Source: Thermoanaerobaculia bacterium (GTDB taxonomy: Bacteria > Acidobacteriota > Thermoanaerobaculia > UBA5066). Taken from it: a stretch of DNA of 7,777 nt. Where the stretch lies: positions 1 to 7,777 of the forward strand of contig JAGOBQ010000186.1 in assembly GCA_017999215.1 (NCBI GenBank), in the 5' to 3' direction. The translations under genes were made by a program, and so were the position numbers. Below, in pieces: positions 4,909 to 7,777 of the stretch (the first letter of the stretch is position 1; each line of letters starts with the position of its first letter). The notes under the pieces are model-generated. The model was not told the origin of the DNA and searched no databases. It worked only from the letters and a program-made list of their open reading frames with translations.

Positions 4909-6429
4909 TCAGCGGGCGGCGTCACCCCTGCGGACGATCCGGATCACGCGTCCTTCCTGCACGAACGCCCAGTCGTTCCCCGAGAGCGCGAGGTCGAGGG
5001 CCTGGTCCCACGGCACGTCTCGGAACGTCGCGGTGACGGTGCCTCTGAAGTCCGAGGGGGCGACGACGGAGAGACCGCGTCCGGCGGTGAGGGTGCGGAC
5101 GACGTCGGCGAGGTCGGCGTCCTTCACGTCGAGGCTCGTCCTCGCGCCGTTGAATCGCTCCGCTCCGGCGGGCGGCGCCACGAGTGCACGGGCTCCCGGG
5201 GAGGACCGGGGCTTCTCGTCGCCCCAGAAGAACGTGAGCGCTTCGGCGACGCGCGCCCGCCAGGAGCCCCAGCTGTGTCCCTCGGGCACCTCGCGGTACT
5301 GCACGAGCTGTCGCCGGGCGAGCGCGGACCGAACGCGCCGGCTCGCGGCGAGGAGGTTCGCCCCGTGGAGGTCCGACTCGAACGTCCCGACGTCGAGGTG
5401 GAACCGGGCCGCACCGGCGGGGATGCGGGAGAGGTCCGAAAGCAACGCGTCGAAGTTCGCGGGAGACGCGTTCCCCGTCGACTGCGCCCCGCAGCGCCCG
5501 AACGCGCCCGGATTCCGCGCCGCGGCCGAGAGCGCGGCGAACCCGCCGAGCGAGACGCCCAGGACGCCGCGCCCGTCCCGGTCCCGCCGGACGCCGTATT
5601 TCGCCTCGACCGCCGGGACGAGCTCGTCGACGAGGAACCGCTCGAACGGCTCGTGCCGTTCGTACTCGAGCCGCCGGTTCCCCGGCGGGACGAGGACGAG
5701 GAGGAGCGGAGGGATTCGGCCCGCGGCCAGCAGGTTTTCCGCGACCGTGTGGACCTTCGCGAACTCGCGGTAGTCGATGCCGTCGAGGAGGTAGAGGACC
5801 GGCATCGGCGCGGAAGAGGCGGCGCCGGGCGGCACCCAGACGACCGCGCGACGCTCCCCTCCGAGCGCGCGGCTCGGAACGCCCAGCTCTTCGAACCGTC
5901 CGCGCGGCGTCCCGGGGCGAAGCTCGACCTCGGCCGGCGGGAGGTATCCCGGAGTCCGAAGCTCGGAGTTCGGGCCATAGCCCCCGACCATCGTGCGCGG
6001 GTTCCAGGGGTCGAGCGTCCACTCCGTCCCGCCGACGACGAGCTTGTAGTCGAGGCGGGCGCCGTCGACGACGTCGATCTCGAGCGCGTGGAGGTCCGAT
6101 CCCGCAAGCCTCTCGAGGGGCTGCGCGGTCGTGCTCCAGCCGTTCATGTCCCCCGCGAGGAAGACGCGCGGCGCGGCGGAGCGGAAGAGGAAGAGGGCGC
6201 GGAGCCGGCCGGGCGCGTCTCCCGGCGAGAGCAGGGGCGTGCCGTGCCTGCCGGCGCACGCGGCGACCTCGGCCGCGGCAATCGTCCGCCCGGCCTCGTC
6301 GGGCGCGCTGGCAATGCGCGTCCGGAGCTGGGTGAGCGTCCCGCACGGCGGTCCGGCGGCCTCGCCGCGCGGGGCGAGGAGAAGCGCGAGGAGCGCGACG
6401 GCGGACGGCGGGATCAGGGGTTCGCGCAT
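4909..6429 (-). CDS. Exported enterochelin-esterase-like hydrolase with N-terminal CBM48-like and C-terminal STN domains
   Basis: A 506-residue protein. Residues 1-25 look like a signal peptide (MREPLIPPSAVALLALLLAP, then RGEAA). Residues about 75-165 match the CBM48/isoamylase-N (E-set) fold: FRSAAPRVFLAGDMNGWST, then LDYKLVVGGTEWTLDPWNP. This resembles the N-terminal domain of Fes/IroD-type enterochelin esterases. An esterase-D-like alpha/beta hydrolase follows at about 180-403. Its nucleophile elbow is GVSLGG with Ser293, the acid is probably Glu351 (or Asp346/Asp353) in LDVGTFESD, and the catalytic His385 is in EVPEGHSWGSW. A linker of about 25 residues leads to 431-498, which begins TSLDVKDADLADVV and ends GRVIRIV. 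That is the STN (secretin and TonB N-terminus short) fold seen in secretins and transducing TonB receptors. The substrate is unknown: siderophore, sugar ester or another ester are all possible. Start ATG 6429-6427; an AGGAGA lies about 11 bases upstream, rather distant. Divergent from the IMPACT gene; YjdF follows it. Confidence 0.9.
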   Translation of the reverse strand: MREPLIPPSAVALLALLLAPRGEAAGPPCGTLTQLRTRIASAPDEAGRTIAAAEVAACAGRHGTPLLSPGDAPGRLRALFLFRSAAPRVFLAGDMNGWSTTAQPLERLAGSDLHALEIDVVDGARLDYKLVVGGTEWTLDPWNPRTMVGGYGPNSELRTPGYLPPAEVELRPGTPRGRFEELGVPSRALGGERRAVVWVPPGAASSAPMPVLYLLDGIDYREFAKVHTVAENLLAAGRIPPLLLVLVPPGNRRLEYERHEPFERFLVDELVPAVEAKYGVRRDRDGRGVLGVSLGGFAALSAAARNPGAFGRCGAQSTGNASPANFDALLSDLSRIPAGAARFHLDVGTFESDLHGANLLAASRRVRSALARRQLVQYREVPEGHSWGSWRARVAEALTFFWGDEKPRSSPGARALVAPPAGAERFNGARTSLDVKDADLADVVRTLTAGRGLSVVAPSDFRGTVTATFRDVPWDQALDLALSGNDWAFVQEGRVIRIVRRGDAAR

Positions 6430-6454
6430 GCGGGGTCCATTCTCCTGCCGCTCC

Positions 6455-6463
6455 TGCTAAGTT
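6455..6463 (+). promoter_or_regulatory. Extended -10 promoter, likely giving a leaderless IMPACT mRNA
   Basis: TGCTAAGTT is an extended -10 (TGn plus TAAGTT). Only 6 bases (CGGTGC) separate it from the GTG start at 6470, so transcription would begin at or within a base or two of the start codon. No Shine-Dalgarno is present. It lies inside the 40-base gap to the divergent esterase gene. No -35 match is visible, as is usual for extended -10 promoters. Confidence 0.45.
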
Positions 6464-6469
6464 CGGTGC

Positions 6470-6847
6470 GTGAGAATCGTCCGCTCCGCGTCCTTCAAGA
6501 CGACCGTCGAGCGGTCGCGCTTCTTCGCCGTCGCGTTTCCGGCGGCGACGGAGGAGGACGTCCTCGACGCCGTGAAGGCCGCCCGGGGCGAGCACCGGAA
6601 GGCGAACCACCACTGCTGGGCCTTTCGCGGCCGCGACCTCGCGGGGGCGCTCGTCGAACGGTCGAAGGACGACGGGGAGGTGGGGCATCCCGGCCGCCTC
6701 CTCCTGGAGCTCCTCAGGCGCGACGACCTCGAGGGGGGGCTCCTCGTCTCGCGGATCTTCGGAGGCGTGAAGCTCGGTGTCGGCGGGGTCTCCCGAGCGT
6801 TCCGCGAAGCGGCGGAAGGAGCCCTCGAAGCCCTGAAGTCGCCATAG
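6470..6847 (+). CDS. Single-domain IMPACT/YigZ (UPF0029) family protein
   Basis: A 125-residue protein matching the N-terminal domain of the YigZ/IMPACT family, a ribosomal-protein-S5-domain-2-like fold found in bacteria and in the eukaryotic translation regulator IMPACT. Its bacterial role is unsettled. The signature blocks occur in order: SRFFAVAFP at 16-24, KANHHCWAFR at 44-53, SKDDGEVGHPGR at 65-76 (corresponding to the usual SDDGEPSGTAGKP), and SRIFGGVKLGVGGVSRAF at 94-111 (the usual TRYFGGIKLGAGGL.RAY). Bacterial YigZ is about 200 residues with a C-terminal DUF1949 domain; here the protein ends straight after the first domain at a TAG (6845-6847), with no DUF1949 remnant downstream. The GTG start gives a complete N-terminus and lacks a ribosome-binding site, consistent with leaderless translation. 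It is divergent from the esterase gene. The fold assignment is firm; the function is not. Confidence 0.9.
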   Translation: MRIVRSASFKTTVERSRFFAVAFPAATEEDVLDAVKAARGEHRKANHHCWAFRGRDLAGALVERSKDDGEVGHPGRLLLELLRRDDLEGGLLVSRIFGGVKLGVGGVSRAFREAAEGALEALKSP

Positions 6848-6979
6848 CGCGGGGTGCTTTCCCGGGAATATCAGTGCAGACGGTCGCGGTTCTGCCGTCG
6901 AACGAACCTCGAACGCGAGAGCGGGAATCCAGGTCAATGTTCTCAGCGTCAAGGACATAGCGGTCGTTGCCTGCCTGTC

Positions 6980-7008
6980 TTGAAAATCTAAGCCGAATCT
7001 ACTAAAGT
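6980..7008 (+). promoter_or_regulatory. Sigma-70-type promoter of lon
   Basis: TTGAAA (6980-6985) and TAAAGT (7003-7008) are separated by exactly 17 bases, with five and four consensus matches respectively. They lie in an AT-rich patch (about 6980-7018) that contrasts sharply with the rest of the window. A start near 7015 gives a leader of about 37 bases to the ATG at 7052. No CIRCE repeat is seen around it. The -10 does not have the CCCCAT-type form of a proteobacterial heat-shock promoter, so housekeeping expression is the simplest reading. Confidence 0.75.
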
Positions 7009-7051
7009 TAATTCTTGAGTCCAGCACGTTAGGTTGGCTCGAAAGGTCCAG

Positions 7052-7777
7052 ATGCAGCCATCGAAGGTCCTCCCGGTCATCCCTCTACGCAACGCGGTCC
7101 TGTTTCCCGGCGTCAGCTTTCCGATCGCCGCCGGCCGCCCCGGGACTCTCCACGCGATCGAGACCGCGATGAAGAGCCCCGAGCAGCTCGTCTTCGCCGT
7201 CACCCAGAGGCAGGACCTCGAGGCGGTGACGCCCGAGCTCCTCCACACCGTCGGGACGATCGCCACGATCGGACCGATCCAGCGCGGCGTCGGCGGCGCG
7301 CGACTCCTCCTCCAGGGGAAGGCGCGCGGGATCGCGATGCGGATCGAAGAGAAGGAGGGACGCCTCGAGGCCGTCGTCGTGGAAGCGGAGGAGATGGCCC
7401 CGCTCGACTCCAACGACGCGGCGTTCGTCGCGCTGCTGAAGGAACTGAGGGAGCGGTCGGCGGAGCTCGCGAAGAAGCTCGGCCTGCCCGACGAGGCGAT
7501 CGGGAACGTCCTCACCGACGCGGACGACCCGGGCCGTCTCGCCGACCTCGTGGCCGGCTACATCGATATCCCGACTGCCGAGAGGCAGCTGCTCCTCGAG
7601 ACGCTGCCCGTGGAGGACCGGGTCCGGCGGACGCTCGTGCACGTCCAGAGGCAGATCGACGTCCTCGACGCGCAGGAGGAGATCAAGTCGAAGGTCCAGG
7701 AGGAGCTCGGCGACCGCCAGCGCGAGATGTTCCTTCGCCAGCAGCTGAAGGCGATCCAGGAGGAGCTGGGAGAGGGG
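7052..7777 (+). CDS. lon: ATP-dependent Lon protease, N-terminal part (runs off the window)
   Basis: 242 codons are present and the frame is open to the last base. Lon is a soluble homohexameric AAA+ serine protease that degrades misfolded and regulatory proteins. The visible part is the N-terminal substrate-recognition domain. It opens LPVIPLRNAVLFPGVSFPI at residues 7-25, the conserved Lon start, followed by the beta-rich half including FAVTQRQD and HTVGTIATIGPIQRG. A helical bundle comes next (DDPGRLADLVAGYIDIP at about 167-183), then the charged coiled coil ending REMFLRQQLKAIQEELGEG. The AAA+ module and the Ser-Lys catalytic domain must lie beyond the edge. Start ATG 7052 is preceded by GAAAGG, 5 bases away, and by a good promoter. 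The N-terminus is slightly shorter than in E. coli, as in many Lon proteins. Nothing indicates a defect. Confidence 0.96.
   Translation, partial: MQPSKVLPVIPLRNAVLFPGVSFPIAAGRPGTLHAIETAMKSPEQLVFAVTQRQDLEAVTPELLHTVGTIATIGPIQRGVGGARLLLQGKARGIAMRIEEKEGRLEAVVVEAEEMAPLDSNDAAFVALLKELRERSAELAKKLGLPDEAIGNVLTDADDPGRLADLVAGYIDIPTAERQLLLETLPVEDRVRRTLVHVQRQIDVLDAQEEIKSKVQEELGDRQREMFLRQQLKAIQEELGEG

Noticed and set aside
4909..6429. A siderophore uptake cluster around the esterase
   Set aside because: The esterase is Fes-like, but no TonB receptor, ABC transporter, siderophore synthase or true Fur box is visible. The substrate cannot be assigned from context.
4265..6960. Long plus-strand open frames opposite YjdF and the esterase
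   Set aside because: Arg/Glu-rich shadow translations with no motifs. The minus-strand genes explain the same DNA fully, with signal peptides, active-site motifs and ribosome-binding sites.
6848..6979. Small RNA or riboswitch between IMPACT and lon
   Set aside because: Only short imperfect stems (for example GCAGA at 6876-6880 with TCTGC at 6891-6895) and no conserved riboswitch core or terminator. The region looks like plain intergenic DNA.
4922..7027. A 701-codon minus-strand open frame covering the esterase and IMPACT genes
   Set aside because: It is out of frame with the esterase and antisense to IMPACT. Its translation is dominated by Arg/Pro/Ala repeats, whereas the alternative frames give textbook families.
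7009..7051. CIRCE or a heat-shock operator before lon
   Set aside because: No TTAGCACTC-N9-GAGTGCTAA-type repeat is present, and the promoter itself is of the ordinary sigma-70 form.

Overview
This is a high-GC bacterial chromosomal window of single-copy housekeeping and envelope genes. Codons end mostly in G or C, intergenic gaps are short, and strong GC hairpins separate the genes. It has no transposase, phage gene, CRISPR array, tRNA or rRNA. Signal peptides, a c-type heme motif and a secretin/TonB-type STN domain point to a Gram-negative (diderm) cell. The gene mix and style would fit Acidobacteriota or a similar high-GC diderm phylum, but that is an inference and not a demonstrated placement.

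Layout from left to right. (1) The last codons of a plus-strand gene (1-38) meet, across a perfect GC hairpin, the stop codon of a minus-strand long-chain acyl-CoA synthetase (84-1895). (2) A plus-strand DUF502 membrane protein (2026-2649) diverges from it and overlaps tail-to-tail by 11 bases with a small minus-strand secreted protein (2639-3052). (3) After a 332-base non-coding stretch with possible regulatory structure come two plus-strand redox genes, each apparently its own transcription unit: a YfhL-like 2[4Fe-4S] ferredoxin (3385-3582, strong terminator after it) and a small exported protein with one CXXCH heme motif and a calcium-binding EF-hand/dockerin-like loop (3833-4162, strong UUCG-loop terminator after it). 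(4) On the minus strand lie a YjdF/DUF2238 membrane protein (4232-4861) and, 47 bases upstream of it, an exported enterochelin-esterase-like hydrolase (4909-6429) with an N-terminal CBM48-like domain and a C-terminal STN domain. (5) Divergent from the esterase, with only 40 bases between starts, is a single-domain IMPACT/YigZ-type protein (6470-6847). (6) The 5' third of a lon protease gene (7052 to the window edge) follows, behind a well-formed sigma-70 promoter.

The genes do not form one pathway. Acyl-CoA synthetase, DUF502, IMPACT and Lon look like ordinary housekeeping loci. The ferredoxin and heme protein are redox proteins in different compartments (cytoplasm and periplasm) with a terminator between them, so co-function is unproven. 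I see no convincing undescribed multi-gene system. The most unusual item is the architecture CBM48-like / Fes-type esterase / STN in one polypeptide. Next are two genes with -10-like boxes immediately before the start codon and no Shine-Dalgarno sequence (candidate leaderless mRNAs), the domain-trimmed IMPACT protein, and the structured leader of the ferredoxin gene.
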